Shown here: one piece after another, positions 1 to 9,602 of the stretch
Position numbering within the stretch: position 1 is the first letter of the stretch
How the letters are laid out: each line of letters begins with the position of its first letter
Origin: Butyrivibrio sp.
GTDB lineage: Bacteria > Bacillota > Clostridia > Lachnospirales > Lachnospiraceae
Direction: 5' to 3'
Assembly: GCA_015056495.1 (NCBI GenBank)
Contig: SVGC01000013.1
Span: forward strand, 1 to 64,000
DNA length: 64,000 nucleotides
Notes under the pieces: model-generated
What the model was told of the DNA's origin: nothing
What the model saw: the letters and a program-made list of their open reading frames with translations, nothing else
The model's database searches: none
Made by a program: the position numbers and the translations under genes

Positions 1-2
1 AG

Positions 3-206
3 ACATTACTTCCTTGTGTATATGAAGATTATATGGAAGAGGCAAAAAAGGTAATGGACAGCAGATTAAAAGAAAAGTTAAGAAAGTTGCTGACATATAA
101 TCTGAAAAAATCAGGTGCGTATAATTATTCTTCTGATAGATTGAAATTGATCAGTAGGATGATTCAGGAAAGAGCGCGTATGATATTGGATGGGAAGGAG
201 GCATAG
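3..206 (+). CDS. C-terminal part of unknown protein (5' end outside window)
   Basis: An open frame enters from the window edge and ends at TAG 204-206, giving about 67 residues rich in Lys, Arg and Glu with no domain I recognise. The stop shares its final G with a possible GTG start of the next gene, and the AAGGAGG at 195-201 lies inside its last codons. It is therefore probably co-transcribed with the restriction gene that follows. In type I restriction loci this slot is often hsdS or an accessory gene, but nothing here proves that. Confidence 0.5.
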   Translation, partial: TLLPCVYEDYMEEAKKVMDSRLKEKLRKLLTYNLKKSGAYNYSSDRLKLISRMIQERARMILDGKEA

Positions 207-207
207 T

Positions 208-240
208 GCATGACCGCCCGATAATTTTCCACGGTCATGC
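208..240 (+). other. Perfect 9-bp hairpin at the hsdR translation start
   Basis: GCATGACCG (208-216) pairs with CGGTCATGC (232-240) around a 15-base loop. It lies between the AAGGAGG at 195-201 and the ATG at 254. It could modulate translation of the restriction subunit, or be coincidental. Confidence 0.45.
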
Positions 241-253
241 GTTTTTCGTGGCT

Positions 254-3200
254 ATGACGAACTTCGATTATCTTCAAAAGGAGCCGAAATTCAACACATT
301 TTCTGATGTGGCAATAGCGGCTGAAAAAATATTATATATAGATCCTACCTCCTGCATCATCAACTGCCGCAGGGCGATGGAGTTTGCCATAAAGTGGATG
401 TATTCAGTAGATGCATCCCTTACTATGCCGTACCAGGATAATCTGGTAAGCCTTATGAGTACGGAGGAATTCAGAGATATCATCGACGAAGACCTTTTGA
501 AACGCATGGATTTCATCCGTAAGATGGGTAACAATGCTGCTCATTCAGGCAAAAAGATTACAGAAGACCAGGCGATACTCTGCCTTGAGAACCTTCAGAT
601 TTTCTTGGATTTTGTGTGCTATTGCTATGCTGATGAATATGAAGAGCATACCTTTGACAAGTCTTTGCTGGTAAAGGATGAAACCGAGCAGGTCAAAAAT
701 GATTTCCCTGACGTTGATATTGAAAAACTGATTATAGAGAATTCTGTATTAAAGAAAGAACTGACATCACGACGTGAAAAGCAGGCTTTAGACTATGTTC
801 CGAAACCACTTGATCTTTCTGAGTATAAGACACGAAAGATTTATATTGATGCTATGCTTATGGATGCCGGTTGGAAAGAAGGCTCCGACTGGATCAATGA
901 AGTAGAACTTCCGGGAATGCCTAATAAATCTGAAGTTGGCTATGCAGATTATGTACTTTATGACAATTCACATAAGCCCCTTGCTGTTATAGAAGCAAAG
1001 AGGACTTGTGTAGATGTGTCAAAGGGAAGACAGCAGGCCAAACTTTATGCTGATCTTTTGGAGAAACGGTACAAGAGAAGACCTTGTATTTTCTTAACCA
1101 ACGGTTTTGAAACAAGAATTATTGACGGACAGTATCCGGAGAGAAAAGTCGCTTGCATATATTCCAAGGCAGATCTTGAAAAGATGTTCAATCTCAGAAA
1201 GATGCGTACATCCCTTGATCATATAAATGTAGATAAGAAGATTGCCGGTCGTTATTACCAGGAGGCTGCTATAAAGGCAGTATGCGACAGCTTCGATAAG
1301 AAGAATCGCAGAAAAGCCCTTCTTGTCATGGCGACAGGTTCCGGTAAGACAAGAACTGTAATCGAACTGTGCCATGTACTTCTTGATGCAGGATGGATTA
1401 AGAATATTCTTTTCCTCGCCGATAGAACATCTCTTGTAACGCAGGCAAAGAGAGCATTTGTGAACAACTATGCTTCTCTTTCAGTGACAAATCTTTGCGA
1501 AGAAAAAGACAACTATAACGCACACTGCGTATTTTCAACCTATCAGACAATGATGAACTGCATTGATTCTGTAAAGGTTGAGAATCAAAAACTGTTTACC
1601 AGTGGCCATTTTGACCTTGTAATATGCGATGAAGCGCACAGGTCTATTTATAACAAATACAGAGACATCTTTACATACTTTGATGCACCACTGGTAGGTC
1701 TTACAGCTACACCTAAGGATGATATCGATAAGAATACTTATGAAATATTCGAATTGGAGCCTGGAGTTCCTACATATGGTTACGAGCTCGGTCAGGCTGT
1801 AACCGACGGATATCTTGTGGATTTCCTGTCTGTAGAAACTAAGCTTAAGTTTATAGAACAGGGAATCGTTTATGCGGATCTTTCCGATGAGGATAAAGCT
1901 ATTTATGAGAGTACATTTAAGATGGAAGACGGAGAAGTTCCGGAAGCCATCAGTTCATCCGCGCTCAATTCATGGATATTCAATGAAGATACCATCCGTC
2001 AGGTACTGCACACTGTTATGACAGAGGGTATCAAGATAGATTATGGTCAGAAGCTTGGTAAGACTATCATTTTTGCAAAGAACCATGATCATGCGGAGAA
2101 GATTCTTAAAATCTTTAATAAGGATTACCAGCATTTGAATGGATTTGCTCAGGTAATCGACAATAGGATCAACTATGCCCAGACTCTTATTGATGAGTTC
2201 TCTGAGCCTAATAAACTGCCTCAGATTGCGATATCCGTTGATATGATGGATACCGGTATCGATGTACCGGAGGTATTGAACCTTGTCTTCTTTAAGAAGG
2301 TAATGAGCTATGCTAAGTTTTGGCAGATGATCGGACGCGGTACCAGACTATGTCCGGGACTTATTGATGGAGAAGACAAGAGCAAGTTTTACATTTTTGA
2401 TTTCTGCGGTAACTTTGAGTTCTTCCGTATGAGCAAGGGAAAACCTACTGCTAATATGATTGCGCTTCAGGGAGCAATCTTTAACTTGCAGTTCGAGATT
2501 ACATATAAGCTACAGGATTTGGAATATCAGGTGGACAGGCTTATAGCATATCGTAATGCCTTGGTAGAAATGATGACCGGTAAGGTGCAGGAACTTCCGC
2601 GTGAAAATTTTGCGGTAAGGCAGCACCTGAAATATGTTGATTTGTATTCAAATGAGGCGAATTATCAGACTCTGACGTATGAAGATACTTTGATAGTACG
2701 TGAAGAACTTGCGCCTTTGATTCTTCCGAACGATGACGAAGCAAGTGCGGTACGTTTCGATGCACTTATGTATGGAATAGAGCTTGCATACCTTGTGGGC
2801 AAGAAATACGGAAAAGCTCGAAGCGATTTGTTTAAGCGTGTCAGGGGTATCGCCAGCGTTGCAAATATCCCGGAGATAAAGGTACAGGCAGAACTTATCG
2901 ATAAGATCCTTCATACGGATTATATCGATAACTGCGGAATCAACGAATTTGAGGAAATCAGAGAAAAACTTCGTAATCTTATGAAGTATATTCCTCATAA
3001 TAAGCTTCGTTATGATACGAACTTTGAGGATGATATCCTTGATGTTTCATGGAATGAGTCGGAGCTTGAGAATGATGATTTGAAGAATTACAAGGCAAAA
3101 GCTGAGTACTACATCCGTGAACATCAGGATAACGAGGCAATTAAAAAACTTAAGTCCAACATTCCTTTGTCGCACGACGATATAGAGGCATTGGAAAAAG

Positions 3201-3544
3201 TTCTTTGGTCTGAGCTCGGCACAAAGGAAGAATATGAGCAGGAGTATGGCTCTAAGCCGTTGGGCGAACTTGTTCGTGAGATTGTTGGTCTTGATATGAA
3301 TGCAGCCAAGGCTGCTTTTTCAGAGTATTTGGATGGCGCCAACCTTGATAGCAGGCAGATATACTTTGTTAACCAGATAGTTGAGTATATCGTACATAAC
3401 GGTATGATGAAGGATCTGTCCGTGCTTCAAGAATCTCCATTTACGGATCAGGGAAGCGTGGTCGAGATATTTACAGATCTTAATGTCTGGATGGGAATCC
3501 GGAAAGTTATAGAAAGCATAAATGATAACGCGATAGTAGCATAG
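254..3544 (+). CDS. hsdR: Type I restriction endonuclease subunit R (HsdR)
   Basis: The motor and nuclease subunit of a type I restriction-modification complex, which translocates and cuts unmodified DNA together with HsdM and HsdS. The 1096-residue protein has an N-terminal helical region (DUF4145-like) and a nuclease region ending in the catalytic EAK motif near residue 246. The helicase motifs follow: Walker A ATGSGKT near 359, DEAH near 458, TATP, and the late motif GRGTRL. The ATG at 254 gives MTNFDYL, which matches how homologues begin. A GTG at 206 in the same frame would add 16 residues and has the stronger Shine-Dalgarno sequence (195-201), so the start is uncertain. The hsdM and hsdS genes are not in the window and presumably lie upstream. 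All catalytic motifs are intact. Confidence 0.93.
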   Translation: MTNFDYLQKEPKFNTFSDVAIAAEKILYIDPTSCIINCRRAMEFAIKWMYSVDASLTMPYQDNLVSLMSTEEFRDIIDEDLLKRMDFIRKMGNNAAHSGKKITEDQAILCLENLQIFLDFVCYCYADEYEEHTFDKSLLVKDETEQVKNDFPDVDIEKLIIENSVLKKELTSRREKQALDYVPKPLDLSEYKTRKIYIDAMLMDAGWKEGSDWINEVELPGMPNKSEVGYADYVLYDNSHKPLAVIEAKRTCVDVSKGRQQAKLYADLLEKRYKRRPCIFLTNGFETRIIDGQYPERKVACIYSKADLEKMFNLRKMRTSLDHINVDKKIAGRYYQEAAIKAVCDSFDKKNRRKALLVMATGSGKTRTVIELCHVLLDAGWIKNILFLADRTSLVTQAKRAFVNNYASLSVTNLCEEKDNYNAHCVFSTYQTMMNCIDSVKVENQKLFTSGHFDLVICDEAHRSIYNKYRDIFTYFDAPLVGLTATPKDDIDKNTYEIFELEPGVPTYGYELGQAVTDGYLVDFLSVETKLKFIEQGIVYADLSDEDKAIYESTFKMEDGEVPEAISSSALNSWIFNEDTIRQVLHTVMTEGIKIDYGQKLGKTIIFAKNHDHAEKILKIFNKDYQHLNGFAQVIDNRINYAQTLIDEFSEPNKLPQIAISVDMMDTGIDVPEVLNLVFFKKVMSYAKFWQMIGRGTRLCPGLIDGEDKSKFYIFDFCGNFEFFRMSKGKPTANMIALQGAIFNLQFEITYKLQDLEYQVDRLIAYRNALVEMMTGKVQELPRENFAVRQHLKYVDLYSNEANYQTLTYEDTLIVREELAPLILPNDDEASAVRFDALMYGIELAYLVGKKYGKARSDLFKRVRGIASVANIPEIKVQAELIDKILHTDYIDNCGINEFEEIREKLRNLMKYIPHNKLRYDTNFEDDILDVSWNESELENDDLKNYKAKAEYYIREHQDNEAIKKLKSNIPLSHDDIEALEKVLWSELGTKEEYEQEYGSKPLGELVREIVGLDMNAAKAAFSEYLDGANLDSRQIYFVNQIVEYIVHNGMMKDLSVLQESPFTDQGSVVEIFTDLNVWMGIRKVIESINDNAIVA

Positions 3545-3552
3545 GGGGTAAT

Positions 3553-4223
3553 GTGTTTAATCAAATAGATTACGTATCAATTGTGATATTCAGTGGAATC
3601 TTATTTTGTGGATACATCATTAGTATTTATTTGAATATATTAATGGTTAAAGGGGAATATGGTTTCCTGCCGGGGACATTTAAGCAATATTTTTGGGCTG
3701 TGATAGTGAGTGTATTATGTAACTTTATTGATGTGATTTGCATTAAAAACAAAATAACAGATGATTTTTTCTTGGTTAAGTTTTTTTGATAGGGGGCGCT
3801 TGGTTTTGGATATATTATTCAAAGAAAAGCGGAAACCCAAGGTCGGTGTGTGATTTTAAAGACATATGTTTTGGTGAACTTGATCCTAATGTTCCTTTTT
3901 CTAGTACCGAGGGTATGGCGTTTTGCATTTTTGTAGCATACACGTTACCAATGTGGGGTGCAATAATTGTTACATCATTAATTACCCTTATACAGGGATT
4001 GTGTGAAATTGGAAAGTATAGGTTTAGAAGAACAGTAGTGCTAGCAATAATTACTGGCGTCGAGACGGCAATAGCCTCACGCCTTGTTGGATTATCGTAC
4101 AGATGTGATACTCTAAAAGCCATTTTCTTTATTGCTTTGATAGGTATGGTTTTTAATATTTTACTAGGGACTTTTAATGGGAGAATATTGGATTCAATCA
4201 CAGGAGATAGATTTTTAAGGTAA
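3553..4223 (+). pseudogene. Multi-pass membrane protein split by a frameshift at T7
   Basis: Two frames look like one gene. The first (3553-3789, GTG start 9 bases after hsdR) has two hydrophobic helices and ends at TGA 3787-3789. The second continues in the -1 frame from 3786 to 4223, with three or four more helices. The switch lies on seven Ts (3781-3787), directly before the stop, and a -1 slip there would give a continuous protein of about 220 residues. The second frame has only a TTG as a possible own start and no clear ribosome binding site. A decayed gene is most likely; programmed slippage or two overlapping genes remain possible. No known family was recognised. Confidence 0.55.
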
Positions 4224-4387
4224 TGTATTGTTAATAGATATGACGCCATTTTGATGTCCATGATTTTCCTATTTATTACACAAACTGTGATATTATAGTT
4301 CTGTCACCGTGACATATGCTGTTTCAAAATGGTCCGCAACGGTGCGCATTACAGGGAATAACTCAGAATTACAAGGAGCCAAAATCT

Positions 4388-4432
4388 ATGATAAGAATTC
4401 TTTTCGTCTGCCACGGTAACGTACCGACTTGA
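4388..4432 (+). pseudogene. 5' stump of LMW-PTP gene at left ICE junction (attL)
   Basis: An ATG with a good ribosome binding site (AAGGAG) opens a frame reading MIRILFVCHGN and then runs into VPT and a stop. This is the catalytic P-loop start of a low-molecular-weight protein tyrosine phosphatase. The intact gene at 53154 begins MIKILFVCHGNICRS. Across the first 35 bases 28 are identical, including TGCCACGG at 4409-4416 and 53175-53182. I read the stump as the original host 5' end left behind when the element integrated. Confidence 0.82.
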
Positions 4433-4480
4433 GTGCTAAAACCCCATATTTAAAGCATTTCTTAAACTCTTTATCATCTG

Positions 4481-4501
4481 ATTTGCACCTCATTTGCACC
4501 T
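4481..4501 (+). promoter_or_regulatory. Paired ATTTGCACCT repeats, left integrase arm sites
   Basis: ATTTGCACCT occurs at 4481-4490 and 4492-4501, starts 11 bases apart. A matching pair (one copy with one changed base) lies at 53014-53035 beside the integrase, in the same orientation. Tn916-type integrases bind short direct repeats at both element ends, so these are probably arm-type binding sites. Confidence 0.65.
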
Positions 4502-4595
4502 TTATAGTAACAGTTAAAATCGGCTCCGATATGGCTAAAAAATGGAAACTGTGGTGCCATTTTCATTTGATACCAACTTAAACTTATTCGCAGAG

Positions 4596-5447
4596 TTATT
4601 TTCTAACTTTGTATTTTAAAGCTATTTTCTTATCTGAGATCAAATAAAAAATAACAGTGGCACTGTCGTCTGTAATTGGAATAAGCACTCTGTCAGGAAG
4701 GGATCTGCCGGGGAGATTCATGCTTTCATAGGTGCGAATTGTTATATCGGTGGCAAAATTAGGCAGACTTGACGATTCTATAAGCTCTCCAAGAGCGTCA
4801 TAGTCGTTTTGTATTATGAACTTTGAATCGGGCATTTCTTCCCTAACGAGTTTATCCCATATTCCTACTTCAGACAGCATTAAAAAGCTTTCGCCGTTTA
4901 GTTCACGGAAAGAAAGCTTTTTCTTTTTTGCAAACCGATGGCTCTTTGGCAGTGAAACGTAAAGCTGTTCAGAATTATATTTTTCGCAAATGAATTCATC
5001 ATCCTCTAATGGACGGGAAAGGATAATGAATTGATATTGGTTGTTCCTTAGACCGGATATCAGTTCATCTTCTGACTTGTTTTCTGAGATTATTGACATG
5101 TCAGGGAATAGTGCTGAAAGAGAAGGGATAAACTCCATAAGAGGTCCCGGACCCACAGAACCGACTGCGATAGTTCTTTTACTCATCTCAAGGGCACGAA
5201 GTTGATCTATCATGTGTTGTTCTTCATTTAGTATGCGTCTCGCGTAATCTGCAGCTAGTAATCCATTCTCGTTTAATGATAACTTGTTTTTGGTGCGCTC
5301 AAATATTGGAACTCCGAGAAGTTCTTCTAATTTCTGCATAGATCTTGTCAGTGATGGCTGAGTCAGATGGAGTTCTTCAGAAGCCTTTGACAAAGTACCG
5401 TATCTAGCGAAAGCATCTAATTGTTCAAGTAAATATATCTCTATCAT
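4596..5447 (-). CDS. LysR-family regulator, candidate controller of the cargo regulon
   Basis: A 283-residue LysR-type transcription factor. The N-terminal winged helix-turn-helix (about residues 1-60, MIEIYLLEQ then SKASEELHLTQPSLTRSMQKL) is followed by a substrate-binding domain that senses an inducer. The start is ATG 5447, because AAGGAG lies directly upstream and the paralogue at 13849-14706 begins with the same residues. An upstream in-frame extension to 5510 would run through the divergent promoter. It is transcribed away from the esterase at 5595. The space between holds one of five copies of the composite operator, the classical LysR layout, so it probably controls that promoter and perhaps all five. 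The inducer is unknown. Confidence 0.88.
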   Translation of the reverse strand: MIEIYLLEQLDAFARYGTLSKASEELHLTQPSLTRSMQKLEELLGVPIFERTKNKLSLNENGLLAADYARRILNEEQHMIDQLRALEMSKRTIAVGSVGPGPLMEFIPSLSALFPDMSIISENKSEDELISGLRNNQYQFIILSRPLEDDEFICEKYNSEQLYVSLPKSHRFAKKKKLSFRELNGESFLMLSEVGIWDKLVREEMPDSKFIIQNDYDALGELIESSSLPNFATDITIRTYESMNLPGRSLPDRVLIPITDDSATVIFYLISDKKIALKYKVRK

Positions 5448-5472
5448 ATGAAAACTCCTTGGAATAACATTA

Positions 5473-5539
5473 CTATACGTTTTAAGTATAGCACAATACG
5501 CAATTGGCATTGTACTATTATTTTCTTTTTTGTTAGCAT
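5473..5539 (+). promoter_or_regulatory. Composite operator/promoter P1
   Basis: Inverted box CTATAC (5473-5478), 7 bases, GTATAG (5486-5491), then 14 bases, then GGCATTGTAC (5506-5515). Eighteen bases after TTGTAC lies an extended -10-like TG-T-TAGCAT (5531-5539). It reads towards the esterase at 5595 and lies opposite the LysR gene. Same layout as P2-P5. Confidence 0.72.
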
Positions 5540-5594
5540 AATCTCAACAAGAAACACATGTGAAATTAAATTGTGCAAAATGCAGGAGAGCGAA

Positions 5595-7154
5595 ATGAAA
5601 AAGATAGCAAAGAGAGTTTTGATCGTTCTGGGAATAATTGTTTTGATTCTCGGAATTGCTGCAGCAGCGTTGTTCTTTTATTTCAGGAATAGGTTTATGG
5701 GACCTACTGTTGAGATTAAAGACCCTGATAGCGCAGCGATTGTAACAACAACTTATGGTGATGTGAGAGGGTATATAAGTGACAACGGAATCTACACTTA
5801 TCACGGAATACCTTATGCAAAAGCAGAAGAGAGATTTGTTGCTGCCACAGAGCCTGACTCATGGGATGGAGTACTTGATACAACAGAGTGGGGACCAATT
5901 TCACCGCAGGGTGCAATCCTTGGCGGATCAGCAAACGAAGAGGATAACGGAGATAACAATTGTCAGAACTTGAATCTGTGGACACCAGCTCTTGATGATG
6001 GAAAGAGACCTGTCATGGTATGGCTTCACGGAGGCGGTTTCTCATCGGGTTCTGCCAATGGTGGAAACACAGATGGAACAAATTTAGCTCTTAATCAGGA
6101 TGTGGTTGTAATCGGAGTTAACCACAGACTTAACGTATATGGATATCTGGATCTGACCGAATATGGTGAAAAATATGAGCACTCAGATAATGCCGGACTT
6201 ACAGATATCGTTGCGTCCCTTGATTGGATAAAAGAAAATGTGGCTGCATTTGGCGGAGATCCGGAAAACATCACAGTGTTTGGTCAGTCAGGCGGCGGAG
6301 CGAAGGTTCTTTCTCTTATGACAAGTCCTTACGCTGAGGGGAAATTCCAGAAGGGCATTGTTCAGAGTGGTGCTACAGAAACTCTTGGAGTTACTTTTGC
6401 AACCAAGGAGCAGAGCCTTGCAATAACAGATAAGATCCTCACAAAGCTGGGAATCACTGAGGCAAATATTGAAGATATTCAGACTGTTTCAAATGCAGAT
6501 CTGCAAAACGCTGCTACAGAGGCTCTTGCAGAGACCGGCGCGGAGTTTGAAGTTCCTCTGGCAATCGGAGATGGTTACGGAATGGAGTGGGGACCTGTAA
6601 TAGATGGAGATTACATGCCGTCTGCCCCAATAACTGAGGATGGGTTTGCAGATGCTGGTTTTGACGTTCCGCTCCTTATAGGAAGCAACATTGATGAATG
6701 GGCTATGGCGGGACTAAGAAGAGATGCAACAGATGAGGAGAAAGCTCTTTTTGCAAAGGCCTATCCAAATGAGCCTGAAAGCGGCGCAAATACTGTAGAT
6801 ACGCTCATAAGACTTCCGATGCTAAAGATCATGTCCCACAAGGCAGATCAGGGTGGAGCAAATGTTTATGCATATATGTTCACTCATCAGGAAGGGGCAA
6901 TGGGAGCATTCCACGGAGCAGAGATATCTTATGCATTCTATAACTCAAGTGAAAAGAATGGCATGAATGAGCTTATCAGCAGTGTATGGACAAACTTTGC
7001 AAGAAATGGAGTGCCATCTGCTGATGGCCTAGAAAACTGGGAACCTTACAGCAGAGAAAATCCTGCAACAATGATTTTGGATGATAAGTCCTACCTTACA
7101 GTGGGACATGATGAAGAATTGATGCATTCACTTGCACCTGATTACGAATGGTGA
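5595..7154 (+). CDS. Membrane-anchored type-B carboxylesterase
   Basis: A 519-residue carboxylesterase (COesterase family) hydrolysing carboxylic esters on the outer face of the membrane. Residues 4-30 form one transmembrane anchor. The oxyanion-hole HGGG is at 145-148 and the nucleophile elbow GQSGG has Ser232. An acidic residue in GSNIDEW and the His in FHGAEISYAF complete the usual triad. The start is ATG 5595 with AGGAG six bases upstream; a longer in-frame extension overlaps the P1 operator and is unlikely. First gene of the P1 operon, followed by two more exported proteins. The substrate cannot be told from sequence. Confidence 0.88.
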   Translation: MKKIAKRVLIVLGIIVLILGIAAAALFFYFRNRFMGPTVEIKDPDSAAIVTTTYGDVRGYISDNGIYTYHGIPYAKAEERFVAATEPDSWDGVLDTTEWGPISPQGAILGGSANEEDNGDNNCQNLNLWTPALDDGKRPVMVWLHGGGFSSGSANGGNTDGTNLALNQDVVVIGVNHRLNVYGYLDLTEYGEKYEHSDNAGLTDIVASLDWIKENVAAFGGDPENITVFGQSGGGAKVLSLMTSPYAEGKFQKGIVQSGATETLGVTFATKEQSLAITDKILTKLGITEANIEDIQTVSNADLQNAATEALAETGAEFEVPLAIGDGYGMEWGPVIDGDYMPSAPITEDGFADAGFDVPLLIGSNIDEWAMAGLRRDATDEEKALFAKAYPNEPESGANTVDTLIRLPMLKIMSHKADQGGANVYAYMFTHQEGAMGAFHGAEISYAFYNSSEKNGMNELISSVWTNFARNGVPSADGLENWEPYSRENPATMILDDKSYLTVGHDEELMHSLAPDYEW

Positions 7155-7198
7155 GTCAAAGGGGACGTTTCAGGATGACTCAGGAAAGAGAGGATGAA

Positions 7199-8380
7199 AT
7201 GAAAAAATCTATTTTATCATTATTACTTACTGTAACTATTCTTGCTGGTTGCGGCGCAGCAGCTGTAACTGCAGATGATAAAGCTGATACTCCTGCCTTG
7301 GCAGAAACTTCGGCAGAGGAGACTTCTGCAAGTGTGGAGACAGATGAAGTGGCTTCAAATGAGAGTGAAGATAAATCTATGGCCAGCGATGTGCTCATGA
7401 TCGCAGATCAGGGTATGTTCTCATCCGGCGGAACAGTAACAGATCCAATCGAGGGAGAATACGATCCTGCAACAAGCTGGACGGATCCCACAAGAGCAGG
7501 AAACACAGCACATGTGGATCATGCAAATGTCTTTTACCAGATTCCGGCAAATGACAATGGAAATCCAATCGTTTATCTGCACGGATATGGACAGTCAAGA
7601 ATGGGCTGGATGACAACCCCGGATGGAAGAGATGGATGGTCTGATATTTTTCTTAAAAATGGTCATGCTGCATTCCTTGTTGACCAACCAAGAAGAGGTG
7701 AGGCAGGTCAGACAGCCTCAATGACAATGGACGGATTCCTTGATACCTGGGCAGAGGATTCCAAAGAATACAGAGCCGGCGATCAGGCTTGGTATACACA
7801 TTTCAGAATAGGGCTCGTTGCTCCCGAGAGATATGAGGGTTCGCAGTTCCCTGAGGGAGAGGAAGCGCAGAACCAGTTCTTCAGGCAGATGACACCTAAC
7901 ACAGGCTCTTTTGACCAGACTGTAGAGGCTGCAGGAATGTCTGAAGTATTGCAGGATGTAAAAGATATGACAGGCAACAAAGCGATCTACATCACTCACT
8001 CACAGGGCGGAGGTGTAGGCTGGGATACAGATATGACAAACGTAGCGGCTATTGTAGCAATCGAGCCCGGCGGAACTCCTATGGAGGGAAGTGATCAATT
8101 CAATGCACTACTTGAAAACAATGTGCCTATCATAATCTATTTTGGTGATTATATTGATAATGGTCCTGAAGAAATCATGTCAACAGGGTTCTGGGCAGGA
8201 GTAAGAGATGGCGCAGTAGCTTTTGCAGAAGCCTACAATGCAGCAGGCGGTGATTGCACTGTAGTAAACCTTCCTGATGAAGGAATCACAGGAAACAGCC
8301 ATTTCATGTTCCAGGAGATGAACAATGATGTCATAGCTGCTCATATTGAGAACTGGCTTGGCGAGCATGGACTTAACTGA
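7199..8380 (+). CDS. Lipoprotein alpha/beta hydrolase
   Basis: A 393-residue surface lipoprotein. The signal peptide ends in the lipobox LAGC (Cys18), followed by a Ser/Glu/Thr-rich linker to about residue 65, then an alpha/beta hydrolase fold. Visible motifs are the oxyanion-loop region LHGYGQSR and the nucleophile elbow THSQGG. The start is ATG 7199, just after an AGAGAGG ribosome site. An earlier in-frame ATG at 7148 would bury the signal peptide. Second gene of the P1 operon, 44 bases after the esterase. Probably an esterase or lactonase working outside the cell; specific substrate unknown. Confidence 0.82.
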   Translation: MKKSILSLLLTVTILAGCGAAAVTADDKADTPALAETSAEETSASVETDEVASNESEDKSMASDVLMIADQGMFSSGGTVTDPIEGEYDPATSWTDPTRAGNTAHVDHANVFYQIPANDNGNPIVYLHGYGQSRMGWMTTPDGRDGWSDIFLKNGHAAFLVDQPRRGEAGQTASMTMDGFLDTWAEDSKEYRAGDQAWYTHFRIGLVAPERYEGSQFPEGEEAQNQFFRQMTPNTGSFDQTVEAAGMSEVLQDVKDMTGNKAIYITHSQGGGVGWDTDMTNVAAIVAIEPGGTPMEGSDQFNALLENNVPIIIYFGDYIDNGPEEIMSTGFWAGVRDGAVAFAEAYNAAGGDCTVVNLPDEGITGNSHFMFQEMNNDVIAAHIENWLGEHGLN

Positions 8381-8427
8381 TTTTACATGTGAGTTACTGT
8401 GATTTCGAAATTCATTAGGAGGTTTTA

Positions 8428-9585
8428 ATGAGAAAGAATATGACAAAGAAGGTAGTAGCAATCCTATCAGGTATTATTATGGCTTTGTCAGTAGCAGCGT
8501 GTGGGAATACTGCAAATAATACTGCAGCAAGTAACGATGCAGCAGCTGTAGAAAGCTCTGTAAGCGAGATTACTGGTAGTACAGAAGTTGCAGAAGAGGC
8601 GGTTGTTTCTGAGGAAGGAGATACTCAGTCTGCTCCGGAAGAAACTGCCAGTGATGGACCGGCTGCAATATCTAATATTACAGATGTGGCAGATGTGCCA
8701 CTTATTACTTTGAACAACGGAGTACAGGTTCCTCAGCTGGGGCTCGGAACCCAGATTCAAAGACTTGAGGGGGATGCAAGTGAGGAAGGAAGAAAGCTTC
8801 TTAACGACACAAGCCATGATGCGGTTGTTGCAGCACTTCAGGCAGGATATCGTCACCTTGATACAGCCCATGGATATTTTAATGAAAGCGGTGTAGGACA
8901 AGGGATTATTGACAGTGGCGTTCCCCGTGAAGAGATCTGGGTAACAAGTAAGCTGTGGCCAAGTGAGTTTGGAGAGGGGGTAACAGCGCAGGCAATCGAT
9001 GACATGCTTGAAAGGCTCCAGCTTGATTACCTCGACTGCATCTACCTTCACCACCCGGCCGGCGATTACATAGGCGCATGGCATGACCTTGAAGATGCAT
9101 ATCGGGCTGGCAAAGTAAGAGCAATTGGTATAAGTAACTTCGACAACTACATGGATGCATTTAACCAGATTATGGACGAAGCAGAAATAAGACCTCAGAT
9201 CATGCAGATTGAGGGGCATCCTTTTGCACAGAGGAAAGAAGCAAGAGAGCTTGCCGCGCAGTATGATATGCAGGTTGAGTGTTGGTACCCTATCGGACAT
9301 GCAGATCCTGAGCTTCTTGAAAATGAAACTTTGACAGCCATTGCAAGTGCACATGATAAGAGCGTAGTTCAGGTAATCCTCAGGTGGCATATGCAGGAAG
9401 GCCTGTGTGCAGTTCCCGGTTCTACTAACCCAGACCATATTCAGGAAAACATATCCATCTTTGATTTTGAGCTTTCAGATGAAGAAATGGAGCAGATACG
9501 GTCACTTGATAGGGGCGATGATGGAAGATATTTCAATATAAACTACAAGTTAATGGGTGGATTTTTCACATCTCTTAATGAATGA
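8428..9585 (+). CDS. Exported lipoprotein aldo/keto reductase
   Basis: A 385-residue protein fusing a lipoprotein signal (lipobox VAAC, Cys25) and an acidic linker (to about residue 88) to a complete aldo/keto reductase barrel of the AKR5 type. The catalytic tetrad is present: Asp145, Tyr150, Lys175, His208. The start is ATG 8428 with AGGAGG at 8418-8423. Members of this family use cytosolic NADPH to reduce aldehydes and ketones, so surface anchoring is odd and raises the question of the electron donor. Last gene of the P1 operon, beside two exported hydrolases, which suggests that it acts on the released product. The intact catalytic residues argue against a decayed fusion. Confidence 0.86.
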   Translation: MRKNMTKKVVAILSGIIMALSVAACGNTANNTAASNDAAAVESSVSEITGSTEVAEEAVVSEEGDTQSAPEETASDGPAAISNITDVADVPLITLNNGVQVPQLGLGTQIQRLEGDASEEGRKLLNDTSHDAVVAALQAGYRHLDTAHGYFNESGVGQGIIDSGVPREEIWVTSKLWPSEFGEGVTAQAIDDMLERLQLDYLDCIYLHHPAGDYIGAWHDLEDAYRAGKVRAIGISNFDNYMDAFNQIMDEAEIRPQIMQIEGHPFAQRKEARELAAQYDMQVECWYPIGHADPELLENETLTAIASAHDKSVVQVILRWHMQEGLCAVPGSTNPDHIQENISIFDFELSDEEMEQIRSLDRGDDGRYFNINYKLMGGFFTSLNE

Positions 9586-9602
9586 TCGTACATGGAGCTA
9601 AT

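Noticed and set aside
8488..9438. 316-residue reverse-strand frame across the exported aldo/keto reductase
   Set aside because: It lies wholly opposite a gene with an intact signal peptide and catalytic tetrad, has no ribosome site, and its product is Cys/Leu-rich antisense-type sequence.
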